Assembly (NCBI RefSeq): GCF_030285625.1
Contig: NZ_CP127294.1
Coordinates: 6,480,001 to 6,544,000, forward strand
From: Amycolatopsis sp. 2-15
GTDB lineage: Bacteria; Actinomycetota; Actinomycetes; Mycobacteriales; Pseudonocardiaceae
Reading direction: 5' to 3'
Length of the DNA stretch: 64,000 nt
Part shown: one piece after another, positions 1 through 10,214 of the stretch
Position numbering within the stretch: position 1 is the first letter of the stretch
How the letters are laid out: every line of letters begins with the position of its first letter
Made by a program: the position numbers and the translations under genes
The notes under the pieces: model-generated
Told to the model about the DNA's origin: nothing
The model's database searches: none
The model's input: the letters and a program-made list of their open reading frames with translations, nothing else

Positions 1-264
1 CGACGTCTCCCAGGCGGCGACGGGGTCGTCTCCGAGCTGGTCGCCGTCGAAGCGGTCGCCGACGTCGTCGAGGGTGGCGCCGTCGAGCAGGGGCGGAACC
101 CACAGCTGTTCGACGACGAGGTGGTTCACGAGGTCGCGCACGGACCAGTCGGCGCAGGGCGTGCCGCGAGCCCAGTCACCGGGTCCGATTTCGTGCACGG
201 CCCGGTCGAAGAGGGCGAGGGCCTGTCCGTGCGCGTCGAGGATCTCCACGGCCACATTCAACAC
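1..264 (-). CDS. DinB-like / mycothiol-dependent maleylpyruvate isomerase N-terminal-type protein (partial)
   Basis: The window cuts this gene; only the first 88 codons are present. The N-terminus has the helical layout of the TIGR03086 / maleylpyruvate-isomerase N-terminal family, a DinB-type metal-binding four-helix bundle: an ALALFDRAVHEI helix, then DWSVRDLVNHLVVEQLW. The histidine of VNHLVVE sits where the first metal ligand lies in this family. Members are usually about 190-200 residues, many are mycothiol-linked enzymes and others have no known substrate. GTG at 264 is the outermost plausible start; GTG at 255 is possible. It lies in the same direction as acnR, 28 bp downstream of the acnR stop, so co-transcription is possible. 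The substrate is unknown. Confidence 0.75.
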   Translation of the reverse strand, partial: MLNVAVEILDAHGQALALFDRAVHEIGPGDWARGTPCADWSVRDLVNHLVVEQLWVPPLLDGATLDDVGDRFDGDQLGDDPVAAWETS

Positions 265-292
265 GAAAGTGACCGCGGCGCAGTGTGAGCGC

Positions 293-880
293 CTATCGGG
301 TGGTCCCGGGCCGGTGGCGCCGGACGGTCTCCTCGACCAGGTCGAGGACGGGGCCGAGGTCGTCGCCGGGCAGTCCCATCGCGAGGTGGGAGACCAGACC
401 TTCGAGCACGAGCTCGAGGAACGCGGTGAGCACGTCCACGTCCACGTCGTCGCGCAGATTGCCTGCCCCGCGCTGGCGCATGAGCCGTTCGCGCGTCGCG
501 GTGGTCAGCTGCTCGGAGCGCTCGGCCCAGCGGCCGCGGAACTCCGGGTCGGTGCGCAGCCGCCGGGACACCTCGAGCCGCGTACCGAGCCAGTCGGCGG
601 GGTGCTCGCTGTCGCCGGAGAGCAGCTCGCGCATCACCTGCACCAGGCCCTGTTCGGCCACGACGTCGGCCATCCGCACGGCGTCGTCCTCGGCAAGCGC
701 GAGGAACAGCGACTCCTTGTCGCGGAAGTGGTGGAAGATGGCTCCGCGGGACAGACCCGTCGCCTCCTCGAGGCGGCGGACTGTGGCACCCTCGTAGCCG
801 TACCGGGCGAAGCACACGCGCGAACCGTCGAGGATCTGGCGCCGGCGTGCGTCGAGGTGATCCTGGCTGACCCGTGGCAT
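293..880 (-). CDS. acnR: TetR-family aconitase repressor AcnR
   Basis: The 195-residue protein has an N-terminal TetR helix-turn-helix (about residues 12-60) with the run EGATVRRLEEATGLSRGAIF, then FRDKESLFLALAEDDAVRMA. This signature resembles AcnR of Corynebacterium glutamicum and Rv1474c of M. tuberculosis, which repress the aconitase gene. The start ATG at 880 is chosen because the family begins just before the HTH; the frame stays open further upstream to 1000, but that part is not protein-like. A palindrome matching the AcnR operator with one mismatch lies 38-53 bp upstream, which suggests autoregulation. In mycobacteria and corynebacteria acnR is next to acn; here acn begins near 19.4 kb, yet its promoter carries an exact motif match. 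The function call rests on family resemblance plus the two operators. Confidence 0.85.
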   Translation of the reverse strand: MPRVSQDHLDARRRQILDGSRVCFARYGYEGATVRRLEEATGLSRGAIFHHFRDKESLFLALAEDDAVRMADVVAEQGLVQVMRELLSGDSEHPADWLGTRLEVSRRLRTDPEFRGRWAERSEQLTTATRERLMRQRGAGNLRDDVDVDVLTAFLELVLEGLVSHLAMGLPGDDLGPVLDLVEETVRRHRPGTTR

Positions 881-917
881 CCTGGAATCCTGACATCTGG
901 GACGGGGTTCTCGCAAT

Positions 918-933
918 CCGTACGTACGTACTG
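918..933. promoter_or_regulatory. Candidate AcnR operator in front of acnR
   Basis: CCGTACGTACGTACTG contains the perfect 12-bp palindrome GTACGTACGTAC at 920-931. It fits the published AcnR motif CAGNACnnncGTACTG at all but one defined position. It lies 38 bp upstream of the acnR start, where a TetR autoregulator would bind. Binding is inferred. Confidence 0.7.
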
Positions 934-1064
934 TGACGTGGAGTCGCCGGAACCGGGTCGCTTCTTTCTTCGTCTCACCTCGGCCACGTTCTGCTGACAC
1001 AGACGTGGCCGGTGACTACGCTGTGCGCCATCACGGTGAGTGAGACTGGGGAGAGGAACGGGCC

Positions 1065-1460
1065 TTGATCATCGGCGAAGCGGGCCGCGCGGCCCAAACC
1101 GTCTTCGGCGACGTCTCCGGCCGTGGCCCCGTGTACGGCGGCGGGGGTGGGGCCGGAGGCACCTTCGAGATGGAGCCCGCCGAGCTCGATGCCGTGATCG
1201 GGCTGTGGGAAGACCAGCTCACGAAGATCACGGCCGACGGCCGCAAGATCGCGGACATCGTCACGGCGCTGAAAGCTCCCGGGAAGGACCCCGCCAGCAG
1301 TGATTACGCCACCACTGGTGGCGACTCGTTGCGCGCGCTGCAGGAGCAGAACGATTCGATGCGCCAGTACGTGCAGGGCTACCTCGCGAAGCTGAAGGCG
1401 GCCAAGGACAAGACCGTGGCGACCGACCAGGCGAACGCCGAGCTCGGCCAGGCACGATGA
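1065..1460 (+). CDS. Small PE-like type VII secretion-associated protein
   Basis: The 131-residue helical protein has no signal peptide. A Gly-rich patch (about residues 24-32) precedes two predicted helices, FEMEPAELDAVIGLWEDQL and LRALQEQNDSMRQYVQGYL. This is the size and form of the PE/Esx-like partner often found before DUF3558, PPE-like and EspG genes in Pseudonocardiaceae. The start is TTG 1065, backed by GGGGAGAGGAAC at 1048-1059; no ATG or GTG with a good ribosome site is nearby. It overlaps the next gene by 4 bp (ATGA), the first of four tightly packed genes to 4088. It is probably a partner of the PPE-like protein encoded at 2068. No secretion ATPase or membrane gene lies in the window, so an ESX link is an inference from company. 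Confidence 0.7.
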   Translation: MIIGEAGRAAQTVFGDVSGRGPVYGGGGGAGGTFEMEPAELDAVIGLWEDQLTKITADGRKIADIVTALKAPGKDPASSDYATTGGDSLRALQEQNDSMRQYVQGYLAKLKAAKDKTVATDQANAELGQAR

Positions 1461-2067
1461 GGGGAACCAGCGCGAGGGCGGCGTGTGCCGCGCTCGTGGT
1501 CATGGCCGTCGGGGTGGCGGCCGGGTGTTCGACACCCACCGCGGGTACCGCGGAGCCGGCCCGAGCAGTGCCTCCGACTCCCGTGCGCCGAAGGTGACGG
1601 ATCCGCTCGATCCGGCCGCGTACCTGGGCAAACCTTGTGCGCTCGTGCCGGAGAGTGTGCTGGCCCCGCTGCGTTATCCGGCGCAGGGCGAAGCGACCGT
1701 GACCGGGCCGTTCGCCGAGGCGGGGCCCGGTTGTGGCTGGCAGATCGGTGCCGAAGGGCTCAGCGTCCAGATCATCATCGGCACGGGGAACCGTGACCAG
1801 GGGATGGGTGGCCTCGCCGGCGTGTACCGCGCGAAGGACGCGGGACAACTCGGCTTCGTGGACCCCGCTCCCTCGGTGGCCGGTTACCCCGCGGTGTTCA
1901 GCGATCTCAGCGACCGCAGGGCCCGCGGAAACTGCAACCTCTGGGTCGGACTCGCCGACGACCTTGCGGTCACCGTGGCGGCTCAGGGCTATCAGGGCGA
2001 GCAGGATTCGTGCCAGGTCGCGGAAACCGTGGCGGGCGCCGTCGTCGGCACACTCAAGGGGGCTTAG
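1457..2067 (+). pseudogene. DUF3558-type lipoprotein, frame interrupted
   Basis: The signal peptide and the mature domain are in different frames. From ATG 1457 the frame reads MRGTSARAACAALVVMAVGV then AAGCS, a lipobox-type lipoprotein signal, but it stops at TGA 1595. The mature domain (APKVTDPLDPAAYLGKPCAL, later GPGCGW and GNCNLWVG) is in the frame one base back and runs to 2067. It looks like DUF3558, a lipoprotein family common in Pseudonocardiaceae type VII-related loci. Restoring one base between about 1550 and 1595 would give one protein of about 203 residues. Whether this is a true mutation or a base-call error cannot be told from the sequence. The stop abuts the GTG of the PPE-like gene. 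Confidence 0.75.
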
Positions 2068-3338
2068 GTGGACGGCAAGCAGATCTACGAGAACTTCAGA
2101 AACGGCAACACTTCGGGGCTGCGGACCGCGGCCACGCAGGTGCAGGAGCTGTCGTCGGCGTACCTGGAGCGGGCGCAGAGCATCAAGGACCTCCAGGACC
2201 GCATGGCGAAGTCCTGGACGGGCAACGGCGCCGATGCCGCCAACGCGGGCGCGGGGCCGTTGGAGAAGGCCTTCGCGGACACGGCGGACCCGCTCGACAT
2301 GACCAACGCGTCGGTGGACCTGCAGGCGAGCAGCTTCGAGGACTCGAGCCACGCCGTGGTCGAGGTGCCACCGAAGCCGGACAAGCCGAGCCCGTGGACG
2401 ACGGGGCTGAAGGCGGCGATCCCGATCGCGGGGCCGTTCATGGCGGCCCACGACCAGAACTCGTACCAGGACAAGCTGAACAAGTACAACGCCGCCAACG
2501 ACACCAACGTGCGCGTGATGGACCAGTACAACGGCCTCACCACGAGCACGAAGTCGGTGCTGCCGACGCAGTACGGCACGCTGGAGTCCGACGGCGCGGC
2601 GATCCGGCTGTCCACGCCGGCGCCGCCGGGGCACGTGAGCATCCCGGGCTCGCTCGGGAGCACGACGACGGGCGGGGCGACGGGGACCGGGACGGGCGGG
2701 CACACCTCGGCCACCGGGTTCCACGGCACCGGCGATCAGGTCATCACGGGTGGCCACACCGGCACCGGCCACACGGGTGGCACGGGTGGCACCGGGGGAA
2801 CCGGCGGCACGGGCGACTCCGGCGGTACGCACCACCCGCCGGACACGACCACGACGCAGAGCAGCACCGGCGGCACGAACACGGTGGTCCCGCCGGGCAC
2901 CTCGACGCTGCCGGACCCGACCTCCACCCGGGGCGGCACGGCGTTTCTCCCGAACGACCCCGGCCAGACCCCGACGTCCGGCCCGGCCGGCCTCATCGGC
3001 GGCGATTCCGGAGGCACGGCGGGACGGGGCGCGTCCGGCGGCCGGTTCGGCGGCGGTACCGGCGGCGAAGCCGGCGCGGCTGAAGGCCGGGCGCTGCGGG
3101 GCGGTGCCGGTGCGCGGTCGGGCGTCGGTGGTCTCAACGCCATCGCGGCCGAAGAAGCCGCGGCCGCACGTGGTGCTTCGGCGAGCCGCGGGACGGCGAT
3201 GGGACCCGCGGGTGCCGCCGGCCGCCGCGGGGAAGAGGAGGAGGACGCCGAGCACCGCCGTCCCGACTTCCTCGTCGAGCCCGATCCCGACGCCCTCTTC
3301 GGTACCGACCAGCGGACGATCCCGCCGGTCATCGGCGA

Positions 3339-3342
<4 letters not shown>
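2068..3342 (+). CDS. PPE/WXG100-like type VII secretion substrate with Gly/Thr-rich C-terminus
   Basis: The 424-residue protein has an N-terminal helical hairpin domain (about 1-130) with the WXG-like turn MAKSWTGNGADAANAG, which is typical of Esx/PPE-like substrates. A linker follows, then a low-complexity stretch at about 205-300 rich in Gly, Thr and His (TGGTGGTGGTGG). An Ala/Gly-rich part ends in the acidic tail RRPDFLVEPDPDALFGTDQ followed by PPVIGE. That tail recurs in type VII-related proteins of this family (from memory of the family). The start is GTG 2068 directly after the DUF3558 stop, with AAGGGGG at about 2056-2062. It overlaps the EspG-like gene by 4 bp. Likely exported, with the disordered tail outside; role unknown. 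Confidence 0.75.
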
Positions 3343-5093
<1,751 letters not shown>

Positions 5094-5116
5094 AGCGCTT
5101 GAACACCGGGAAGTTC

Positions 5117-5152
5117 CGCGCGGTGCCCCGCCCCGTCCCGGGGCACCGCGCG
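5117..5152. terminator. Convergent hairpin terminator
   Basis: A perfect 14-bp inverted repeat (CGCGCGGTGCCCCG at 5117-5130 against its complement at 5139-5152) with an 8-nt loop lies between the convergent pip and dehydrogenase genes. There is no T-run on either side, as usual in this GC range. Confidence 0.7.
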
Positions 5153-5177
5153 ACCCCCGGTCCGGAGGGGCGGCGGC

Positions 5178-6377
5178 TTACGGGATGAGAAGGGCAGGCG
5201 CCCCCTGGTTCGCCTGCGCCTCGGCCGCCCGGGCGGCGCGAGTGGTCTCGGCCAACTGCAGGCCGGTCACGCGCGGCGGCACGCGGTCGAGGTGCCACTC
5301 CGCGAGCAGCAGCGCCACCTTCGCCTGCATCTCCGTGCGCAGCCGCAGGAACGAGTCGGCCGGGTCCGCGCCCACCTCGCCCAGCAGCAGCCACCACGCC
5401 CACGCGGCGGCACCCGCGTTCGCGACGAAGTCCGGGATCACGGCGACACCGCGCGCGGACAGCGAAGCCTCGGCTTCGGGTGTCGTCGCCGCGTTCGCGG
5501 CCTCCACCACGACCTTGGCTTTCACGAGGTTCTCGTTGTCCACGCGCAGCGCGTAGGAGATCGCGGCCGGCACGAGGATGTCGGCGTCGGTCGCCACGAC
5601 CGCCTCACGCGGCAGCGTGCGGACGCCTTCGGGCAGCCGCGAGCGGTCCACCTCACCGAAGCGGTCGCGCAGGTCGAGCAGCGCCGGCACGTCGAGGCCC
5701 TCGGGGTCGTACAGCGTGCCCGCGGCATCGGCCACGGCGACGACCTTCACGCCGGCTTCGTGCAGGTACCACGCGGCGCCGCCGCCCATGGTGCCGATGC
5801 CCTGGATCGCGACGGTCGTCTCGGCCGCCTCCCAGCCCCACGCCGAGGCGGCGCCCAGGCAGGCCTGCGCCACGCCGTAGCCGCCGATCACGTCACCCAG
5901 CAGCAGGCCACCGGGCACGGGGGCGTTGAGCCCGGCCTGCACCCGCCGCAGCGTGCGCTCGGGATCGGCCGACCGGTGGATCGCGGCGTGGTACGACTGC
6001 TCCAGCCCGAGCTGCTCGAAGACGGAGTCGATGAGGTGCTGCGGCACGCCGAGGTCTTCGGCGGTAACCCAGCTGGCGTCGAGCCACGGCCGCAGGAACT
6101 CGCAGAACCGCGTGAGCACGCCGAAGGCCTGGGGGTCCTTGGGGTCGAAGTCGATGCCGCCCTTGGCGCCGCCGACGGGGAGGTTGAACGTGGCCGTCTT
6201 GTTCGCCATCCCGCGGGCGAGGTCCTCGACCTCGCCCATGGTGCAGCCCGCCCGCATCCGCGTGCCGCCCGTGGCGACGCCGGACACCAGGCTGTGCACG
6301 ACCAGGTAGCCGTGCGCGCCGGTGACGGGGTCGGTCCACGTCAGCCTCATCAACGGTTCGGCGTTCTGCGGAAGCAT
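5178..6377 (-). CDS. Glu/Leu/Phe/Val dehydrogenase family protein
   Basis: The 399-residue protein is an NAD(P)-dependent amino-acid dehydrogenase that would interconvert an L-amino acid and its 2-oxo acid with release of ammonia. The family signature LPVGGAKGGIDFDP (about residues 66-79) contains the catalytic lysine. A Rossmann nucleotide-binding motif IQGIGTMGGG lies near residue 190, and VVEAANAATTPEAE and FVANAG follow. The start ATG 6377 has GGAGGTGAG just upstream on the minus strand. The frame extends further upstream, but that part is not protein-like. It is divergent from a LysR-type gene, which probably regulates it. Short N-terminal dehydrogenases of this kind include leucine, valine and glutamate enzymes; substrate cannot be settled by eye. 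Confidence 0.85.
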   Translation of the reverse strand: MLPQNAEPLMRLTWTDPVTGAHGYLVVHSLVSGVATGGTRMRAGCTMGEVEDLARGMANKTATFNLPVGGAKGGIDFDPKDPQAFGVLTRFCEFLRPWLDASWVTAEDLGVPQHLIDSVFEQLGLEQSYHAAIHRSADPERTLRRVQAGLNAPVPGGLLLGDVIGGYGVAQACLGAASAWGWEAAETTVAIQGIGTMGGGAAWYLHEAGVKVVAVADAAGTLYDPEGLDVPALLDLRDRFGEVDRSRLPEGVRTLPREAVVATDADILVPAAISYALRVDNENLVKAKVVVEAANAATTPEAEASLSARGVAVIPDFVANAGAAAWAWWLLLGEVGADPADSFLRLRTEMQAKVALLLAEWHLDRVPPRVTGLQLAETTRAARAAEAQANQGAPALLIP

Positions 6378-6462
6378 CTGGCCACTCACCTCCAGGGGGG
6401 TCTGGACAGCCCGGGTCGGCCGTCGCTTTCGAGGGTGCGGTCGCAAGGCCCTTCGCGTCCAG

Positions 6463-6498
6463 TTAACGAAGCTGCACGAAGTTGTTTAGGGTTCGTGT
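6463..6498 (+). promoter_or_regulatory. Candidate leaderless promoter of the LysR gene
   Basis: TTAACG at 6463-6468 and TAGGGT at 6487-6492 are 18 bp apart. TAGGGT ends 6 bp before the ATG at 6499 and no Shine-Dalgarno is present, so transcription may start at the ATG itself. The direct repeat CGAAG-N5-CGAAG (6467-6481) lies between the boxes and could be a LysR contact. All inferred. Confidence 0.45.
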
Positions 6499-7425
6499 AT
6501 GGAGCTTTCGTTGCACCGCCTGCGGATGCTCCGGGAGCTGCGGCGCCGGGGGACGGTCACCGCTGCCGCGGTGTCGCTGCACTACACGGCTTCGGCCGTG
6601 TCGCAGCAGCTGGCGCAGCTCGAACGGGACGTGGGTGCGAAGTTGTTCGAACGACTCGGCCGGCGCGTCCAGCTCACCGAGCTGGGCGTGCTGCTCACCG
6701 AGCACGCCGAGGAGATCCTGGGCTCGGTCGAGCGCGCGACGCTCGCCCTCGAGGAGGCGCAGGGCTCGATGTCCGCGCGCCTGACCGCGGGGGTGTGGGC
6801 GTCGGTGGCGTCCGGGCTGCTGCCTTCGGCGCTGACCGCGCTCGCCGCCGAATACCCGGGGATCCAGCTGAAGACGCGCGAGCTGGCCCCCGAGGACACC
6901 GCCGAGGCGGTGCGCGACGGCACGCTCGACCTGTCGTTCGTGATCGACTACTCCGACGCGCCGACGCGGTGGGACAACGGGCTGGAACGCGCGGTGGTGG
7001 CCATCGAACGGCTGCACGCGGCCGTGCCCGCCGGCGCGTTCCCCGCCGGCTCGGTGTCGCTCGACGAGCTGGCCGAGCACCCGTGGATCCTCGCGAGCCC
7101 GAAGTCGCACTTCGGCCGGGCGATGCGTATGGCGTGCCACCGCCACGGCTTCTCCCCGAAGATCAACCACGAGGTCGAGGAGCAGTCCACGGCCATGGCC
7201 ATGGTGGGCGCAGGCCTCGGGGTCACGCTCGTGTCGGACCTCGGGCTGCGGCTGCTGCGGCCGCCGGGCATCGACGTGGTCACGCTGACGACGCCGCTGC
7301 TGCGCACGGTGTCGATCGCCTACCGGCGCACGGAGATCCGGCGCCCGGCGTTGCACCTCGTGATCGGGGCCGTGCAGTCCGCGGCCGCGGAGCTCGGATT
7401 GGGCACCGAACCTGCCCTGCCGTGA
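6499..7425 (+). CDS. LysR-family transcriptional regulator
   Basis: The 308-residue protein has an N-terminal winged helix-turn-helix at about 1-60 (RRGTVTAAAVSLHYTASAVS then QQLAQLERDVGAKLFERLGR), the LysR signature. A linker helix follows and then a periplasmic-binding-protein-like effector domain from about 90 (LTAGVWASVASGLLPSALTA). It is divergently transcribed from the amino-acid dehydrogenase at 5178-6377 across 121 bp, the classical LysR arrangement, so it probably controls that gene and itself. The effector is unknown; an amino acid or its 2-oxo acid would fit the neighbour. Confidence 0.88.
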   Translation: MELSLHRLRMLRELRRRGTVTAAAVSLHYTASAVSQQLAQLERDVGAKLFERLGRRVQLTELGVLLTEHAEEILGSVERATLALEEAQGSMSARLTAGVWASVASGLLPSALTALAAEYPGIQLKTRELAPEDTAEAVRDGTLDLSFVIDYSDAPTRWDNGLERAVVAIERLHAAVPAGAFPAGSVSLDELAEHPWILASPKSHFGRAMRMACHRHGFSPKINHEVEEQSTAMAMVGAGLGVTLVSDLGLRLLRPPGIDVVTLTTPLLRTVSIAYRRTEIRRPALHLVIGAVQSAAAELGLGTEPALP

Positions 7426-7603
7426 TCATCCGGACGGAGCAACGGGCGGGAACTTCAGGACAAACTCCCAGGTCAGGAGTCCTTACGAGAGTCTTGTGAT
7501 TCTCGCCTGCGCTCGCGGGCACCTGATTTTGTCAGACCCTCCGTGTAGCGTCCGAAGCCGAGAGGTCCCACCCCGCGGACCTCCTTGACTCGGACGGCGA
7601 ACG

Positions 7604-8866
7604 ATGACTGCGGTGCACGATTTTCCGGAGAAGTCCGGAAGTGCGTCGAACCTGACCGCGCGGGTGCTTTCGGACCGCGCGGCCGGGGAGGCGTACGTCG
7701 CCTCGGTGTGTTTCAAGCACGGCCCACCGAGACTGCTGGGCGTGGAACTGGAGTTCACGGTGCACCACACCGAGGACCCGGCCCGCCCGCTCGATCCCGA
7801 TGCCCTGGCCACGGCGCTCGGCCCGCACACCCCGCGGACACTGCGCCCCGACAGTCCGGCCACCCCGCTTCCGGCAGGCTCCCCCGTGAGTCTCGAGCCC
7901 GGGTGCCAGGTGGAGATCTCCGCTCTTCCTCAGGCCTCGCTGCCCGATCTGCACGCAGCCGTCTCGGCCGACCTCTCCCATCTCGTCAGCCTGCTGGCCC
8001 GGCACGGACTCGTGCTCGGCGAGTCGGGCATCGACGCCCACCGCCCGCCCCGGCGCGCCCTGCGCACTCCTCGCTACGCCGCGATGGAGCGCCGGTTCGA
8101 GCCGATCGGCGAAGGCGGGATCACCATGATGTGCAGCACCGCCGGGCTGCAGATCTGCGTGGACACGGGTGAAGCCGACCAGGTCGCGGCGCGCTGGGAG
8201 GCGGCCCACGTGATGGGTCCGCCGCTGCTGGCCGCGTTCGCCAACTCCCGGGTGCACGCCGGCCGCGACACCGGCCTCGAGTCCGCGCGCTGGCTCGCGG
8301 TGCTCGAGACCGAGCCGGTGCGGACCCGCTCGGCCGAGCCCGGTCCGGACCCCGCCGCCGACTGGGGCCGGCGGATGATGGACACGCCGTTGATGGTGCT
8401 GCCCCGCGGCGAGCGGCCGTGGGACGCGCCGGACGGGTTCACGTTCGCCGACTGGATCGAGGGCCGCGGTGCGGCCGGGGTGCTGCGCCGTCCGACGGCG
8501 GAGGACCTCGACTACCACCTCACCACGATGTTCACCCCGGTGCGGCCCCACGGGTACCTGGAGATCCGGTACCTCGACGCCCAGCCGCCCGGCGAGTGGC
8601 TGACCCCGGTCGCCCTCGTCTCGGCCCTGCTCGCCCGTCCGTCCACAGTGGACGAGGTGCGCCGCTTGTGCGCGCCGGTGGCGGACCGCTGGGTCGATGC
8701 CGCGACGCGGGGCCTGGCCGATGAGGCCATCGCCGCCGTCGCGCGCAAGCTCGTGGAGCTCGGCATCGCCGAGCTGTCCACCACGGGCCTGCCGGCCGCA
8801 ACCATCACGGAGATCACCGAGAGCGTGCGCACACGCGTGAACGGATCGAGGAGTCAGGAGCGATGA
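7604..8866 (+). CDS. egtA: Glutamate-cysteine ligase EgtA (ergothioneine pathway)
   Basis: The 420-residue ATP-dependent carboxylate-amine ligase would make gamma-glutamylcysteine, the sulfur donor for EgtB. Family features are LLGVELEFTVHH near residue 45 (the metal and ATP-binding glutamates of GCS2-type ligases), SLEPGCQVEISALPQ near 95, MMCSTAGLQICVD near 165, and PHGYLEIRYLDAQPPGEW near 315. It is the first gene of egtA-egtB-egtC-egtD, with a 4-bp overlap to egtB (ATGA). ATG 7604 is used although its ribosome site is weak. The 178-bp gap after the LysR gene holds the promoter region; no clear boxes could be assigned there. Confidence 0.93.
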   Translation: MTAVHDFPEKSGSASNLTARVLSDRAAGEAYVASVCFKHGPPRLLGVELEFTVHHTEDPARPLDPDALATALGPHTPRTLRPDSPATPLPAGSPVSLEPGCQVEISALPQASLPDLHAAVSADLSHLVSLLARHGLVLGESGIDAHRPPRRALRTPRYAAMERRFEPIGEGGITMMCSTAGLQICVDTGEADQVAARWEAAHVMGPPLLAAFANSRVHAGRDTGLESARWLAVLETEPVRTRSAEPGPDPAADWGRRMMDTPLMVLPRGERPWDAPDGFTFADWIEGRGAAGVLRRPTAEDLDYHLTTMFTPVRPHGYLEIRYLDAQPPGEWLTPVALVSALLARPSTVDEVRRLCAPVADRWVDAATRGLADEAIAAVARKLVELGIAELSTTGLPAATITEITESVRTRVNGSRSQER

Positions 8867-10209
8867 GCGTTACCCCGGAGCACAACCCGCTACTGGAGCT
8901 GAGCCCGCAGAACCTGCGGGCCCACGCGGCCGAGGCCCTCACCCGGGCGCGGGCGCGCAGCGTCGTCCTCACCGACGCCGTCGACGACGAGGACCTGGTC
9001 CGCCAGCACTCGAAGCTCATGTCGCCGCTGGTCTGGGACCTCGCGCACATCGGCAGCCAGGAAGAGCTGTGGCTGGTCCGCGACGTGGGCGGGCGCGAGC
9101 CACTGCGCCCGGACATCGACGACCTCTACGACGCGTTCCAGCACGCGCGCGCCGACCGGCCGGCCCTGCCGCTGCTCGGCCCGGCCGAGGCCCGCGCGTA
9201 CGTGCGCGAGGTCCGCGAGAAGGCGTTCGACGTGCTGGAGACCGCGCCGCTGGAGGGCAGCCGGCTCACCGAGAGCGCGTTCGCGTTCGGCATGATCACC
9301 CAGCACGAGCAGCAGCACGACGAGACCATGCTGGCCACCCACCAGCTGCGCAAGGGCGAGCCGGTGCTGCACGCGCCGGAGCCGCCGGCGTCGGCGGGCC
9401 GGCTGCCCGCCGAGGTCTTCGTGCCGGCCGGCCGCTTCACCATGGGGACCACGGCCGAGCCGTGGGCGCTGGACAACGAGCGCCCGGCCCACGAGATCGA
9501 CGTGCCGGCGTACTTCCTCGACACCGGTGCGGTCACGTGCGGGGCCTACGTCGAGTTCCTCGAGTCCGGCGGCTACGACGAGCGGCGGTTCTGGAGCGAG
9601 CCCGGCTGGGCCTACCGCCACGACCACGGCATCACGGCGCCGCGCTTCTGGCACCGCGAGCCGAGCGGCTGGTGGCGCACGCGGTTCGGCGTCCACGAGC
9701 CGGTTCCGGTGAACGAGCCGGTGGTGCACGTGTCGTACTACGAGGCCGAGGCCTACGCCGCCTGGGCGGGCAAGCGGTTGCCCACCGAGGCGGAGTGGGA
9801 GAAGGCCGCGCGCCATGACCCGGCGACTGGCCGTTCGCGGCGTTTCCCCTGGGGCGACGAGGAACCGACGGCCGAGCACGCCAACCTCGGGCAGCGCCAC
9901 CTGCGCGCGGCCGAGGCCGGCGCGTACCCGGCCGGGGCGTCGCCGCTGGGCGTGCACCAGCTGATCGGCGACGTGTGGGAGTGGACGAGCACCGATTTCC
10001 ACGGCTACCCGGGGTTCGCGGCGTTCCCGTACCGGGAGTACTCGGAGGTGTTCTTCGGCCCGGATCACAAGGTGCTGCGCGGTGGTTCGTTCGGCACCGA
10101 CTCGGCGGCGATCCGCGGCACGTTCCGCAACTGGGACTACCCGATCCGGCGGCAGATCTTCTCCGGCTTCCGCTGCGCCCGTGACCCCCGGCCCGGCGAG
10201 GTGAGCTGA
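8863..10209 (+). CDS. egtB: Ergothioneine sulfoxide synthase EgtB
   Basis: This 448-residue non-heme iron enzyme uses O2 to join hercynine and gamma-glutamylcysteine into the sulfoxide precursor of ergothioneine. The N-terminal DinB-like domain supplies the three-histidine iron site: WDLAHI near residue 65 and QHEQQHDETM near 150. The C-terminal FGE-sulfatase-type domain begins near 185 (VPAGRFTMGTTAEPWALDNE) and includes GKRLPTEAEWEKAAR, GDVWEWTSTDF and LRGGSFGT. Length and domain order match the family. It overlaps egtA by 4 bp and ends 5 bp before egtC, indicating translational coupling. Confidence 0.95.
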   Translation: MSVTPEHNPLLELSPQNLRAHAAEALTRARARSVVLTDAVDDEDLVRQHSKLMSPLVWDLAHIGSQEELWLVRDVGGREPLRPDIDDLYDAFQHARADRPALPLLGPAEARAYVREVREKAFDVLETAPLEGSRLTESAFAFGMITQHEQQHDETMLATHQLRKGEPVLHAPEPPASAGRLPAEVFVPAGRFTMGTTAEPWALDNERPAHEIDVPAYFLDTGAVTCGAYVEFLESGGYDERRFWSEPGWAYRHDHGITAPRFWHREPSGWWRTRFGVHEPVPVNEPVVHVSYYEAEAYAAWAGKRLPTEAEWEKAARHDPATGRSRRFPWGDEEPTAEHANLGQRHLRAAEAGAYPAGASPLGVHQLIGDVWEWTSTDFHGYPGFAAFPYREYSEVFFGPDHKVLRGGSFGTDSAAIRGTFRNWDYPIRRQIFSGFRCARDPRPGEVS

Positions 10210-10214
10210 ACGGC

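Noticed and set aside
1457..1600. Programmed ribosomal frameshift in the DUF3558 gene
   Set aside because: No slippery heptamer with downstream structure was seen; a simple indel is more likely.
8642..8652. TCCACAGTGGA as a DnaA box
   Set aside because: It lacks the leading TTG of TTGTCCACA and is scattered in coding DNA.
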